From Mycteria americana (taxonomy: Eukaryota > Chordata > Aves > Ciconiiformes > Ciconiidae): 64,000 nucleotides of DNA. The notes under the pieces were generated by a model. It had not been told where the DNA came from, made no database searches, and worked only from the letters and a program-made list of their open reading frames with translations. The stretch is taken from assembly GCF_035582795.1 (NCBI RefSeq), contig NC_134366.1, forward strand, positions 92,933,756 to 92,997,755, given 5' to 3'. The translations under genes were made by a program, and so were the position numbers. The first letter of the stretch is position 1; every line of letters starts with the position of its first letter. Shown here piece by piece: positions 43,501 to 56,018 of the stretch.

Positions 43501-45959
43501 TCTTCCCATGTCTCTTGAGCAGAGGAGCATTTTCCCAGCAGCTGGAGCCAGTGCTCCCAAACGTACAGCCAAAACGGATTGCTCCATGCCAAGCCCACCT
43601 ACCACGAGCGGGTGGTTAATTCACACATCATCCAGTGCAGCACTTCTTTGAAGAACCAGGTGTTTCAGTGGCAAGCCCCACCGATGACAAAGTAGCCCCC
43701 GCAGTGCAACAGGACCACCTTCACAACCGCAGCTCTTACACCTTTTATCTTCGTTCCGCAAAGGAAAGTTCACACCCTTATTTCCTTTGAATTGTCCATG
43801 AGCATAGACCTCTGGTGCTGTTTTCCATCTTCTTGCTGGGAAGGCAGACACATCGGTATGGAGCATCCATGGGGTGGGGTGATGGGGGGGATGTAGTAGC
43901 ACCTGGACTTTTCATCTGGGTGTCTTACAAACAAGGTGATTGTGGAAGCCATCACAGATTTGCTTTAAACAGCCCTAAGCATTGCTCCAACTTATTTTTT
44001 TTAAATAATGTTTCCAATCACCTACTACCTTTAAAAAGGCCTTCAGTTATTTTGGTTAATTAAAAGAGGTTTTTTGTTTGTAGCACGGTTTGATGAGACA
44101 AACCCCAGCACGTCTGAGCAAGGAGAGTGCTCTACAGAGAGCTCGTCAGTAAACGAACACCATGGAACCACTTGATAGTCTAAAAGTAACATTAATATTA
44201 GATACTAAAAGCTAGTACATAAGCACCGTGCACCAGGCCCCTGTGGTAATACCTGCAGGAGGTGCAGGAGGCCAGGGATGCTCCAGCTGGGTGTTTTCTG
44301 GGGACTTTCTTAGGCGGCCTGGATGGAAGACGAGTCTGAGACACACAGCAGGAGACAGCACGGCCTGCCACTGTGCAAGTGCTATTTAATGCAAGGGAAA
44401 TAAACTGTTAACTCCCTGAAGTTTGGGGTTTTTTCTCATTGTTTTAGTTGTAAAAATCCCCTTCCCTCTTTCTTTTCAACCCTATTAGCCAAGCAGCTCA
44501 ACAATGACCCCAGACAAGAAATTTTATTATTGGTTCTTCTGCCCCTGAGGGAATACAAATTCAAAAGACAAGCTCAGGCGAGGGAAGAGAAACTGCCGTT
44601 AACTCCTGCTTGCTGGCTTGCTGAAAGGAGCACAGTCCTCCTAAATGCAAGTGCTCTCTCGATGCAGTTCGTTACACCCTAGCACAGCAAACGAACTTTG
44701 GCAACAAGAGATGAACCTGCCATAGAAGTGGCAAGAAGCGGCAAGAAGCAGGCTCTCACTCAAGTGGTTACTTTCAGCTTGGCGGAACCACTCTTTGAGC
44801 AAAACGCCCAGATCTGCTGTAAAAGAAAGGCCAAAATGTTACACTTAATGTTATACTTAAAAAAAAAATTCACTCAAAGAAGGGGGCTCTAGCAAGAGTT
44901 TGAGTGAAACAGCCGCTGTTCTCTCATGACCCATAAACCTTCAGACTGTACATCTTCCTTGCTCAATATAAATTATTTCTCTTAACCTTTCATGCTAAAA
45001 AAAAAATCATAACGTGCAGAAAACATTCAGAAACATGAAAAGGGTAGCAGCCCAGCAAGTGCTCCACCTCCAAAGATAGAGCCTGTTATAGTTACATCCA
45101 TTAGTTCACAGATGCAGTATTTTACACTGAATACATTTCTCTCAGCTAGAAATAATTTTTGTCATCTCAGCAATTCAGGAACAACAGTATAGGCAGTAAC
45201 AGAGGATTATTATTATTATCATGTTTATTCTGTTTTTCTAAGCACTTTAAATCTTTATAAAACATCTATGGCTAGAAATATTTTTTTGCCCTATATAATA
45301 AGGGCAGTAAAAATAAAATATGCTCTGCACACCTGCAAATGTGGTTGAAAACTAATAGATTTATACATTTTTAAAGTTGTTTGATTTGCTCTTGAACAAT
45401 TTGAGAATCCAACCTCACCATTTCTCAACAAACATTATTCCTGACACTTCATAGCCTCGTGTTTGTGTAAAGAGAGTACGCTATCCTAGAAACACTGCTC
45501 AGAATCACACCGCATGGCTCAGCTAAGCCTGATTCTTACAGAAATCAGTCTGGCTGTGAAGGCTCAAATGTATCAATACATCAACTGAAGGCTTGGATGA
45601 ATACATAAAACGAGATACTGCAGAAACCAAAGAGAGGTTGCTTGCTACAAATTTCAACTCCTACTAGCAGATTCTTATTCAAGATATACACAGATGAACT
45701 ATTTGATATTCAAAAAGATTAAAAAATAAAGAAATAAAAAATCTCAAGTCTCTTACCACTTCCTTTCACAGTGTTCCACACAGCTTCGAAATGTCTTTCA
45801 TCTACCTATGCAGCATTACTTTTAACTAGCGTATCCCTTCACACGAGTCTGTAAAGGTAAGCTGATGCTGCTAAACCGTGCTCTTTCAAGATCACTAGGT
45901 CAGAAGGAAAAGTATTTTGGTCATACTGTAATTACTAAGCATGACTGCTATTTACGTAT

Positions 45960-46215
45960 GGGAAATGCACGCTGCGTTTGCTGGAGCACCAAGGCGAAGC
46001 GACAAGTCAGCAGAGCCCTTCGCTGGGGCTGGGCGAGGTAGGTCTTCAAGTCCCCGCAGCCGGATGAGCCCGGGCCGTGGCTCCCTGCTCTCCCCGGCCC
46101 GCAGGGACACTTACAGGCACAGCCGGCCCCGCTGCCAGGCGGGCAGAGCTCCCACGCTCCTCCGCAACCCGCCCAGCGCCGAGGGCACGCACCGGGGGTC
46201 AGCCGTAAGCTACAG
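45960..46215. promoter_or_regulatory. Orphan CpG-rich patch
   Basis: About 250 bp with dense CpG (GGCGAAGCGACAAG, CCGCAGCCGGATGAG, GCCCAGCGCCGAGG and similar) inside AT-rich intergenic DNA, far from either gene's start. It resembles a small CpG island, possibly the promoter of an unannotated non-coding RNA or an enhancer. On the minus strand a CTG/GTAAGT donor-like site lies within it. Confidence 0.4.
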
Positions 46216-46688
46216 AGTCAGTATTTCCAGGGAATGTTCTGCGAAACACAACACGACTGTTTGAGAAGGACGATACCAGTTTCATGATTATTATAGCAGC
46301 TTTTCTTTTTTTTTTTTTTAAACTCAAAGATGGGTGGGTGCACAACAGATCTAACAGAGTGTCTAAATTCTGTCCCATCCCAGCAAGCCACACACACTTG
46401 CAGAATTATCTGATTCTAGAAAGGCAAGAGGGGAAAAAAAAAAAAGTAATTGTACCTTCCACATTCAGCCTACATTATATTATACAAAGTAAGGCATCCT
46501 TTTGCTTTTATTAATCAAAAAAATGAAAAATCCCTGGGCTGACTGGTCTTGATTTCCAGACTAAAAGCTTGATGCTGAAGAGCATGTGCAGAGGCTAGCT
46601 GCTACAGTCCCTGCAGCGGCTGTCTGCTGCAGCAGCCCAAAGGAAATACATCTCCTCAAAGACCTGGTGGGCAGGTGTCTGAAAATTT

Positions 46689-46765
46689 AAAAAAAAAAAA
46701 AAAAAAAAACACACAAAAAAACCCACAAAAAACACACAAAAAAACCAACCCCCAAACCCACAATT
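46689..46765 (+). repeat. A-rich low-complexity tract
   Basis: A run of 21 A followed by degenerate (A)nC units (ACACAAAAAAACCCACAAAA and so on). It may be a decayed poly(A) tail or plain slippage. Confidence 0.8.
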
Positions 46766-49387
46766 CCAAAAAGGGGCAAACTGGGGAAACAATCCTCTGG
46801 AAGAGGCAGCTGGTGATCACATTCGATGTGCCACTCCTTCCCCAGCATGCCACAGTACTCACCAGACAGCCCCGATAAAACAATTTTTAGTCAGTACTGA
46901 CTAGTTCTTCAATGGCTCAATACAGCTCAGGATGGTTTTTTGGCATCCCACCGACTGGAATAGAAGTCATGAATGGAAATAAGAGCAATGCATCAGCACC
47001 CATGCAGAAAATGAATGCTCTGGGGAAAAGGGACTAGAGAGCCACCTTTCTTGAGAGGCCTCTACCATGCTAAGCCTTCCCCATTTCACTTTTAACTCTG
47101 TGGAATTAATAACATTTCCTTTCCATTTCTCAGAGGCTGAGGTTCTCCTCCTCAATAAATTTATAAATGGAAATACTCTTTGAATCTGTCTGGCTTGAAG
47201 CACATTAGTCGATGTCATAGCAAAATTATTCATCTAGCGGCAAGCTTCCAGAACATGCCGCCTGTCGTGTTCCACCGTTACCAAAAAAGGGAGCATTCAT
47301 AAAGTACATTTGACCATCTTCAAACATTCCCAGTCCTATCCTGCCAGCTAGTGTACTGGGGGAACAAATGGCAATTATGTCCAGAAGACAAGATGCAGGG
47401 GCTGCACAACCGACACCATTAAATATTAGGGACATGAGATCACAAACTGAGCCCTGCACTCAGTGCACAATGCAAGAGCTCTCTCTCCTCACTTCCTTTA
47501 ACACCTAAAATGGGATATGTGACCATGTATGTCACCAGAATGGCGGACAAGTTCCCACCTTGCTCTTCACCCTCCTTCACTAGTTTGTGATGAAAGGGCT
47601 CTCGCTGTCACACAAAAATAAACTCGGCCAAGATTTGGTCACGCTTTGACTCAGCTATCTGAATAAAGTTACAGTCCTGAACCAAACACACCTGCACCTC
47701 CCCGGGGCAGCTGGGTTCTGGGGTGAGCTCCCACAGGACACCATCAAGCTGGTTCCAGCACAAGCTTCTCAGAGCCATACCCAGCCTAAGCTTTGCTACC
47801 TTGCCTGCTGCAGCTCCAGCTCAGCACATCTCTCCACCCACAGCCAACTATTCCCACATTGTACAATGCCATTTTCTTCCCCTCTTCCCAGCCCTGCAAG
47901 ATCACCCAAACCTCTGTTTTCTTTCACATGAAGAACTTCTGCTGTACGCTTCCACCAACAGAAAGGAAACCGGAGGATTAAGCATCCGTTAGCTTTGTAA
48001 CATCTTTCTTACTAGGAGACTGAAGAAAGGCAAAATAAAAGCCTTGTGTAGACCACAACTGTGTTTAGTGAAAAATACATACTTAAATGCTTTTTAAAAA
48101 GCAATCAGATAGCCCAAGTCAAAGCACTATGACAGGAAGCAGGATGTTTCCATTTAATACCTGAGAGTATGCCAAAATGGTTCTGAAGAACACAACAAAT
48201 ATGTGCCTCCTTCTCCAAAAGGCATAAAAGGGCAGAAGCTGGATGTAACAATAACATTAAAGTAGGGATAAAAGATGGGACTAAAGTGGATGAAGTATTT
48301 TTTGCACAAAAAGCACACTAAGTACAACAGAGTGAACTTTCTTCATCTCTACTAACTCCTAGGAGCTCACGTATTACAGTATTAAAAATCTGGACTGTAC
48401 CTAACAAAGTATGCCCGGTGTTGAGTAAAGCATCTGCTTCCTTTAGTAGGTTGATCTTGAAATACAGCAGCTATTATAAATGTATTCACACGTAAGACTC
48501 ATGGACATCGAGGGGGACAGAACTGATTTGACCTCTACTCCTCTTCCTTTTCCATCCCTCACTTCCACTGCATTTAATTTATTGACTCTTTTCAGTTTAT
48601 TCAGTAGAATACGAGGAGGGGACCCAACAGAAAAAGCAGTATTTATCCATTGTATAAGTCTAGATGAAAAATTGTCAGCTGTCAATTTTATATTTAAGTT
48701 AAATCAATATCCTGCACACTACAGTACAGACTCATTGCTTATCTCCAAAATACAGATGGAAAATACAAAGCAACATCAGTTTTTCTACTGTTCATTACTT
48801 GATTTCTGTAGGATCAATACATAGCTTAAGGTGTACACATACCTTGTGCTCAGTCCTGCACTTCTCACTTCAATAGACAAGCCAGTTAGGTGAATTGTTT
48901 ACATGCCTAATGGCTGCAAACCCAGTCCTTAAACAGCCTCTGCTTTAGAGGCTTGTATCATACATTCAAGAGCCACTGCTCTAAATGTATGACAAAGAGG
49001 TCTTTTTCAAAGAGGTGTTAAGTTGATTAAAATTAATGTCAAGAATATATGACAATTAGAAGACATCAAGATTTAAATAATTTCAGTTATTTAAATCATA
49101 ACTACAACTCTTCTATCAGAGTTCAGTGACTTGCAAAAGCCAATTTATTTTTCTTTCCCCTGCAATGTTACTTGGGTAACGGGAATTCAGGAAAATTTTT
49201 TTGCATGTGCAAATCCATGTGCAAGCAGCAAGCCGATAATTACTTGTTTTACATACATTACTATGCTTTGCAGCTTTCAAGAAATAACTAACCTGAACAA
49301 GGATTTCAAAATTAAAACCTCAAAAATATAAAGCTAGAGAGAAAACTGAGCATAAAACAAGAAACAAAATACTGCCAGATGAATTGG

Positions 49388-49393
49388 TTTATT
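49388..49393 (-). terminator. OTULIN: Candidate poly(A) signal of OTULIN
   Basis: AATAAA on the minus strand about 1.45 kb after the OTULIN stop. Another AATAAA at 49827-49832 would give a shorter 3' UTR, and further copies exist at 49144 and 48578. Which one is used cannot be decided from sequence. Confidence 0.35.
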
Positions 49394-50605
49394 TGTATTC
49401 CCTTGTAGCTCCCAGAAATTTTCAGTAACAGATCAAACTAGTTGTTTTCAAAGGCAAAGACAACATTGTAAATATAACACTGAGTACGTAACAGACCTCA
49501 TTAAGATGTGTCTACAACACATTTTAGAACACAGTGAATACACACTCTCATTGTGTAATTACCTTTCACAATAAAAGTTAACAAATTAAGTAGAACGAGA
49601 CGGGAGAATTTGAAGTTTTGCATGCCAGAAGTTTTGCATGTCATTTCCTCCAGAACATTTGCATGAAAAGTAGTTTTTTATAATCTTATCCCTTTTCTAT
49701 AAAAAGGCCTTCTAAGAGAAGCCAAGTGATCTGTGTATGACCAGCATTTCATCTAAATCAACTTTCACACTCTTGTTCTGAGAATCATCTCTTGGCATAC
49801 CTCCACTTTAAGCTAGAGGTGAAGGTTTTATTATTTAATTATTTTTTTAGGCATGTTGGCACTCCCAGCATCTGATATATTCTGTATTCCATCAATTTAT
49901 AGCATAATGAATAATTCTAAGCAGAAACAGAACCTCCCACATACTCCTCCCAAGAGTGGAGAAGTTGCACCAGAAGTTTACTTCCATCTACTGCACTCCC
50001 TGGACAAGTTAAAATCCTGATGTTCTCCACAGCAGCTGCCCATGGAAGAGTAATATGAACAGACATGGAAGTTAGTGGGCACATGGTTATCTCATATCAG
50101 CTACCATAACCGAAGAGGGAATTCTGTGTAGGTTTTGAATTTGTGACGACTAACAAGCAACTTTTATACTCCCTTATTATCAAGTCTCTTTGCCACATAA
50201 TCCTCTCAAGGGGTTGAAAGGGGAAGAGCTCTTAATTTTCAGCGTAACAGACAACTGGCTTCTAAAAAGAGACATTCATGTCAGAAAAAAAAACGCAAAG
50301 CATTAGAGAACTTTAAATAACATCTCTCTTATAGCGTAAACCATGGCAGGCATTAAATTCCAACTGCAAAAGAATTACATTGCTTCCTGAGACCGAAGAT
50401 TTGTACAAATTGCTTCTAAGCACCATTACAAATATCAGTCAGGACACCGCCAGCTTACTTTTCCAGAACTTTCAATTCATCATTATCTCATTATTTCAGG
50501 GAGCAGAAGGTCAGCTCATGTCTTACCACAGAGCCTCACCTATCTTCTTAAAAGAAGTAAATCTACAGTTTTTGCATTCCTATTCAGAGCAAGCCCTTCA
50601 AAAAA

Positions 50606-50644
50606 AAAAAAAAAAAGGATTGCAGAAGTTTCCTTTTTTTTTTT
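50606..50644 (-). repeat. Poly(A)/poly(T) inverted repeat in the OTULIN 3' UTR
   Basis: Arms A11-GGA (50606-50619) and TCC-T11 (50631-50644) are perfect reverse complements of 14 bp around an 11-nt loop. In the OTULIN message this would fold as a U/A hairpin some 200 nt after the stop. Confidence 0.75.
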
Positions 50645-50845
50645 GTATGGGCAACAAAAGCCATACTTGCAAAATTTTTACTCTTTAAGCTAGTACTTAT
50701 TTGATATTTTAGTTCAGATGTAAACTTCTGAAACATGGATTTAAAGTTGTAGATTTAATAATGCAGATTTCATCATCATCCTGTTTCAAAATAGCACTGG
50801 AAACCTCAATAAGCAGCACAGGTTTGTCTGCCAAAAATCACTCGT

Positions 50846-51040
50846 TTACAGCATAGTCTCTTGGCACATTCTGACTGGAATATTATAATGTCTGTCATCT
50901 TCAGTTATGAGAGTCACCACAGGCCAGTCCTCCTCTGGGTCATTGGGATAAAGTGTGATGAATTCATCAGTACTATATTTATACAGTCGATACACTTGGA
51001 TGGTATACTGCAGAGCATAAGCAAGGAGAAACATTTCCAC
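50846..51040 (-). CDS. OTULIN: OTULIN terminal coding exon (catalytic His, PDZ ligand)
   Basis: This 195-bp exon encodes 64 residues plus TAA, beginning [20 protein letters not shown] and ending [12 protein letters not shown]. It is the C-terminal part of the OTU catalytic domain. [10 protein letters not shown] carries the catalytic histidine (human H339, model residue 462) with the adjacent N341 equivalent. DEFITLYP carries the human E314 equivalent, a residue involved in recognising and activating on linear ubiquitin. The last four residues, ETML, form a class I PDZ ligand. Human ends ETSL and binds SNX27. The exon starts after a TGTAG acceptor and is in phase 0 with the previous exon (...GGLEQ). 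The first codon is GTG (valine), an internal exon codon rather than a start. Confidence 0.96.
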   Translation of the reverse strand: MEMFLLAYALQYTIQVYRLYKYSTDEFITLYPNDPEEDWPVVTLITEDDRHYNIPVRMCQETML

Positions 51041-52338
51041 CTACATTGGAAAAAAAAGCAGAAATATGATGTGTAAAATTAAACATACCTTTTACAAGAT
51101 ATTTCTCATAAAAATACTAAACTAATACCTATCGGATGTAATTTTTCAAAGAAAAAAACATGAAGAAGAGTAAATGAGAATGCGATACATGAGAATCTCT
51201 AGTTCAGCATCTCAATCATTCAAGCCATTCTTAACTTGCTGCAAAATACCTCTAAGATACCATGCCTTTAACATGGAGCTCTTCAGACCAAACAATGGCA
51301 TAGTAAGATATTAGTCCTAAAGAAAAGCTGCTTTATACAGAGAATCCCACTTCCCTACTGCCACAAACAGGTAGGAAAGACATTCTCTCGTATCAGTATT
51401 CATCCCGTTAAGTCACTAAACCAGACAAGAATGGGTTTCAGGCGCTGCTCCTTTCTCTCTTAGAGGGTACTCTGAACTCTGTAGCCAAATAAAAAGCAGG
51501 TGGAAAGCGCTTACAAAGCCTGTTGACATCAGAAGGAATTCAGAGAAAGATGACTTTCCAGCTTCTATCTTGTCTACTACAGTGACAAGCATATCCTGTT
51601 CTAAATAACAATTTCCAAAGAATATCACCAAAATAAATAAATCTAGTCAGCACAAATATACGCAACATTACTTACTAAACTAGGCGGCAAAAAAGTCACC
51701 AAGTAATCAGCTAATTTAACACTGCTAGCAACCTGTCTCATCTATAATAGTTGTCAGATTTTTAAACTAATAAACACAAACAAAACATTAATACTTCCAT
51801 GTTTCTAGTATCTACAATCAAGTAGTGAATTTAACTGCAGTACCACACTTGTAACTTATTCAGTGGGATTTTTTTAAATGGATGTTCCAAAACCTTTCAG
51901 ACTATTCAGCTCATTAACCATTACATTTTGCTTTGGGGCTTTTTTTGATATGCATATAATTTCTGCAACATATAAGGCAGTAACTGTCATCAGTTTATCA
52001 GAATTCAACCAGTATATGTACTACGCATGATCTTCTCTTCATAATTTGAGTATTAGCTTTTTAAAAAAATATCATGATAAAAGCTAACAATTAAGAGACT
52101 AATACAAATGTTTCTATTAATAGAATACGATACTTCCAAAGAATGATGCTACCTAAGTGTCAGCTGCCACACAAAAATCAATGTTTAAAAGGAAGGCCTT
52201 TACAGACTCTACAGGCACACAGTTCTACTATATTTTTTCCAATGAAAGACCAGACAAAAGCTAGATGATTTCTTAAACCACCTGAAACAAAAACCTCCAA
52301 AACAGGAAAATAACACTGTAAAAACAATCTCTCCTTAC
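51041..52338 (-). other. OTULIN: OTULIN intron 7
   Basis: A 1.3-kb intron on the minus strand, from GTAAGG to TGTAG, AT-rich with no other feature. Confidence 0.85.
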
Positions 52339-52608
52339 TTGTTCAAGGCCTCCACTGTGACCAATATGATTCAAGTGATTATGCATTAACTGACAAGGGT
52401 TGCTAGATGTATCCCGTGCAAACAGTAACCATGAGAAGACAGGAACTCTCCTTCCATTTTTATCATCATTGTATAATTCGATGGCGGTGTTAAGCATCAA
52501 AAATTTCAGTGCTTCATAGAGGCTATACTCCTCCTCTTCATTTTTAAACAATTTATCACAGGCTTCTTGTTTCTCAGTAGGACCCTTGATTTCACTTATA
52601 TTCTTCCA
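52339..52608 (-). CDS. OTULIN: OTULIN coding exon 7
   Basis: This 270-bp, phase-0 exon encodes 90 residues (model 322-411), beginning [17 protein letters not shown]. It continues [20 protein letters not shown], then a [17 protein letters not shown] segment, and ends [13 protein letters not shown]. It aligns with human OTULIN through [35 protein letters not shown] and HLNQVGHTGGLEQ. This is the helical core of the OTU fold. It includes residues that in human, when mutated, cause OTULIN-related autoinflammatory syndrome (for example the L272 equivalent in KFLML). The acceptor is TATAG and the donor GTAAGG. The N-terminal 25 residues diverge from human, while the rest is strongly conserved. Confidence 0.96.
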
Positions 52609-53647
52609 CTATAAAAAAAAAACCACCGCACACAACATATATCAGTAGCCATCACCATGCAAGACCTGCAAAAAGCCACTTGTGAATTGTCAGATGCACA
52701 GCATAGGCACTCAGAATTTAATTTATGAAGGGCTTTGTGACTTTTTAAAAACACTCAAGAATATTTCCACAGCTGTAGTCCTACCAAGGTCAAGTTGAAT
52801 TAGTCTGATTTTGCTTAAATTAGTCCTTAAGCAAAGCAAAAGATGGGGGTGTTGGGAATTGTTGCAAGGCAGCAAAACAAATATTGTCATGGGACAATAA
52901 GCAGTAAGATAATAACCTGTTTGTTTCCTGTATCATAAATCCTACATCCTTCATATTCTTACATTTCAGTTACTCAGAATGCGTACTTCATTCCCGCCCT
53001 CAGAAACTGCTTGAATGTAGCCTTTAAAATATTCTTAAAAGCCTTCAAAAAAAGAGAATATGCGTACACAGTAAGGCAGGAACAACTGAAGAGTTTTTAA
53101 ATAGGGGTTCCAGAGTTTCAAGGGAGGGAAGATGGAGCTAGATAATATACTACGAACACTGGAAGGGCACAACCATTTTCCTGTTACATTAACCTAGAAT
53201 AAAAACATATAAACATAGAACAAAAACTATTCCTTTGAAGTTACTTCAGCATTCTACTGTATTTTTTTTTCTTTCCATGACCTGTTCAAGGTAGCAACAG
53301 CATTTATCCATAGCATACATCATTCCTTCAAATAAATACAAGAAATAACAGAGGCAAAATGTTAACTCTGTTACATTAATTTCTTCATTGAAACCTGTCT
53401 AACTAATAGTTTTCTGCAGAGCTTACAAATTAATTCCAGCATCAGGCTAATGCAAGCAGTGGAAGACTAGAAAACTCCCACAGATCTGAACAGACATTCT
53501 TTTCTTGGGGTTTTTTTGCAGTATACATACAGAAAAGTGACGTTTTTCACTAGTGAAAGCATCCTTATGCTAAATGCACCACATTCAAAAATCTTTCCCA
53601 TTTTTCTTATTTGCAAGTGACCAAGAATAAACAAATACTTTTCCAAC
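52609..53647 (-). other. OTULIN: OTULIN intron 6
   Basis: A 1.04-kb intron on the minus strand, opening with the less usual donor GTTGGA and closing with a T-rich tract and TATAG. No other feature is seen. Confidence 0.8.
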
Positions 53648-53773
53648 CTTTTTCCTTAGAAGTATTAAATATTCTTTAATTTCATCACTTATTTCTCCCA
53701 TCTTCCTGCCCAGTTTCTGTTTTAGCTGCCACTGCTTGATCCAGTCATATTTGCTCAGCAAGTTTTCAGGAAG
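53648..53773 (-). CDS. OTULIN: OTULIN coding exon 6
   Basis: This 126-bp, phase-0 exon encodes 42 residues (model 280-321), [20 protein letters not shown] followed by a segment ending YLILLRKK. Human reads [20 protein letters not shown] over the first part and ends TLLRKK, also 42 residues. The middle ([14 protein letters not shown]) is diverged. It lies in the helical part of the OTU domain between the catalytic-Cys helix and the substrate-binding region. The acceptor is TTCCAG. The donor is AAG/GTTGGA, a weak +3 to +6 match, but the phase and the length equality with human support it. Confidence 0.94.
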
Positions 53774-54068
53774 CTGGAAGTTGAGAGAAGGCAGCTTAAG
53801 TCAAAAATCTTGAAAGGAAAATCCACTAACTTGCACAGTATTATTTTATTGAAAAAATATTTTTTTTTAAAGATTTTGCACCTTAAAACAATCCCTCATA
53901 TGTTCTTCTGAACAGATGTCATACTAAGATGACCACAACTGAACACAACTGGCTCTTTATAATACTTGCTGGATAACAGTCAGAATACTGGTCTATTACT
54001 ATTTCCAGATCTAACTAATACATAAGCACTGGAAAAATTAATCACTTTAAGTTACTCATGGCTTTTCG

Positions 54069-54118
54069 GGGGTTTTTTGGGGTTTGGGTTTTTTTGGTGG
54101 GGTTTTTTTTTTTTTTTT
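54069..54118 (+). repeat. G/T low-complexity tract with T16
   Basis: Alternating G4-5 and T3-7 blocks ending in a run of 16 T. The G blocks could in principle form a G-quadruplex on the plus strand. It lies in OTULIN intron 5. Confidence 0.75.
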
Positions 54119-55964
54119 AATTAGAAAAAACCCTCCAGCACCAGATGACAGTACTGTCTTTGAAAGTGTCCCTGAACCAACAGAAGAGAAGGTTAAAGAT
54201 GTGATGACATCTACCAGATAAGCCAGAAGTCTTGGTGGAGTGCAAACTACTTAGTCCAGAACACACAAACTGTGTTTTCTTTTCAGGGTGAATAATTAAA
54301 ACCACTATGGGACTGGTTTTCTGATAAAAAAGTAAGCAACCTGGGAATTAGTTGCTGCATCAGATCATATTTTAGCCTCAGAACTGCCTCTTTTACTGCT
54401 CACATGCTACACCTGCTCAGTTAAGAGCTTTTACACTTCTCTCGAAGGACATCCTGGCAGTTGTATGCCCAGGTTTTTTACCCTCATTTATTAACCCATT
54501 TTACCGCTAGAACCGGAAGAGCAACTTGTGTTTCTCAATGAATTAAATATTTGGCTAGAGCAGCATATACGCCATCAGCCATTACCAACTAGTTTTCGTT
54601 TTATCGGGACTCCAAATTAGTAATATGTTCTCTTTAATGGCAACCAAGTACTTGTCAGATATACACAGACTTTCCCCCAACCCAGCCTGGCATCCTATGC
54701 TAATTGGACATATAGAACTAAGTAATCAAAGATTATATGCCAGTAACTTCTACAACTAGAAATGTGCATGTTAAACACTGTTTTAAATTAAAAAACAAAA
54801 ACCAAAAACCAAAACCACCCTTTGTTAAAGTTATACTGCTAGCTGTCACAACACATTTCTCTTACATGCCTTCTCCTTTGATGCATTAACAGTTTATCAT
54901 TTCAATCATTTATAGTTTTACACCTTTTCCAAAAAAATGTCAATTACCATAGGACACATTTTCCTCTATAAATCAGTAGGAAGAAAAATAGGTGAACATC
55001 ATTAAAAACTGCAAAATACACCATTTAAAAAAGTTTGCACTTTCTTCAAAGGAGCACTGGGAAACTATCTTCTATAGTTCGATAATGTGGCGATGGTTGT
55101 CAGCTGGGAGAATTTTTTTTATAAAAAGGAAATCTTTTTACTGCTGCAGTAACAAACATATCATCGAAATATTTTTATCAGTAATTACAAAAACATATGA
55201 GCAGGAGCTTACTTAACAATGATAGTGACCACAATGAGAAATTTTAAGATGGACTCTAAAGTTATACAGAAAGATAGTATGAGCAGTGTGATTCTACTTG
55301 GACTGCTAGCCTACACACAAGAGTCTGCATCAGACATTAATCATTTACATTTCCAGCAGCAACCTGGACAACTGGAACCTTACTCCCCTGAAGCGGGCCA
55401 CTTTTGTACAGGCAGCTTCCTACATGTTTCTTCCATGTTCACTGGTATCACCAAATAGACTTTGTTGACACAAGACAATTTCTGGAATATTCTTCTTCTA
55501 CTCTTAGTAAGACACCTTGCTTTGCTTATCCATCAATGCTCCGTAAGAACTGTTCTTCATGTCAGGTTGGAGTTGCTCTTACACTTAAGTAACATTTAAG
55601 ACATGGGTAATACACACATTCTGAAAAGCCTACAGCATACAATTTCGTAATCCACTTTCTAGAGAAACCATATACAGCACACAAGAATATATATGATAAT
55701 TTTGAAAAGCTGGGTTTTTTTCAAATGTGCTTAGAATAACTTGCCTATATTTTTTGTTATTACCAGCTGTCTTGTGGGAAACCTTTTACTGCCGTATTAC
55801 ATGCAGTAAAAAGAAACCAAGAGGGCAAGATGAAGACAGACAAGTTACATTACAGTCAGCTCTATAGTAACATTTATACATTATAAACGGGAAACTAAGG
55901 GGACCTGAACTCAATTCCAAGTTGAAAGAATCACTGTAAACCTACAAAAAAACCTGAACACTAC

Positions 55965-56018
55965 CACTTCTCAATTCAAGGGATATTGAATTCGCAATTC
56001 AAGGGATATTGAGAAGTG
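55965..56018. repeat. 18-bp direct repeat nested in an 11-bp inverted repeat
   Basis: CAATTCAAGGGATATTGA occurs at 55972-55989 and again, exactly, at 55995-56012. The unit sits inside inverted arms CACTTCTCAAT (55965-55975) and ATTGAGAAGTG (56008-56018). It lies in OTULIN intron 5, about 100 bp downstream (on the message) of the catalytic-Cys exon. Confidence 0.8.

Larger units (their letters stand above)
33781..49387. other. Intergenic region between the ANKH and OTULIN 3' ends
   Basis: About 15.6 kb between the two convergent genes. It holds GC-rich patches (34.03-35.45, 36.28-36.55, 41.6-42.6 and 45.96-46.2 kb), a CR1 fragment at 37.45-37.56 kb and simple A-rich tracts. Reading frames of up to 155 residues (for example the minus-strand one at 38942-39409) show no domain, and many overlap frames on the other strand. 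I call no protein-coding gene. A non-coding transcript is possible. Confidence 0.7.
49388..50845 (-). other. OTULIN: OTULIN 3' UTR (extent inferred)
   Basis: AT-rich non-coding sequence downstream of the OTULIN stop codon on the minus strand. It contains a poly(A)/poly(T) inverted repeat at 50606-50644. The true end is uncertain. Confidence 0.45.
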
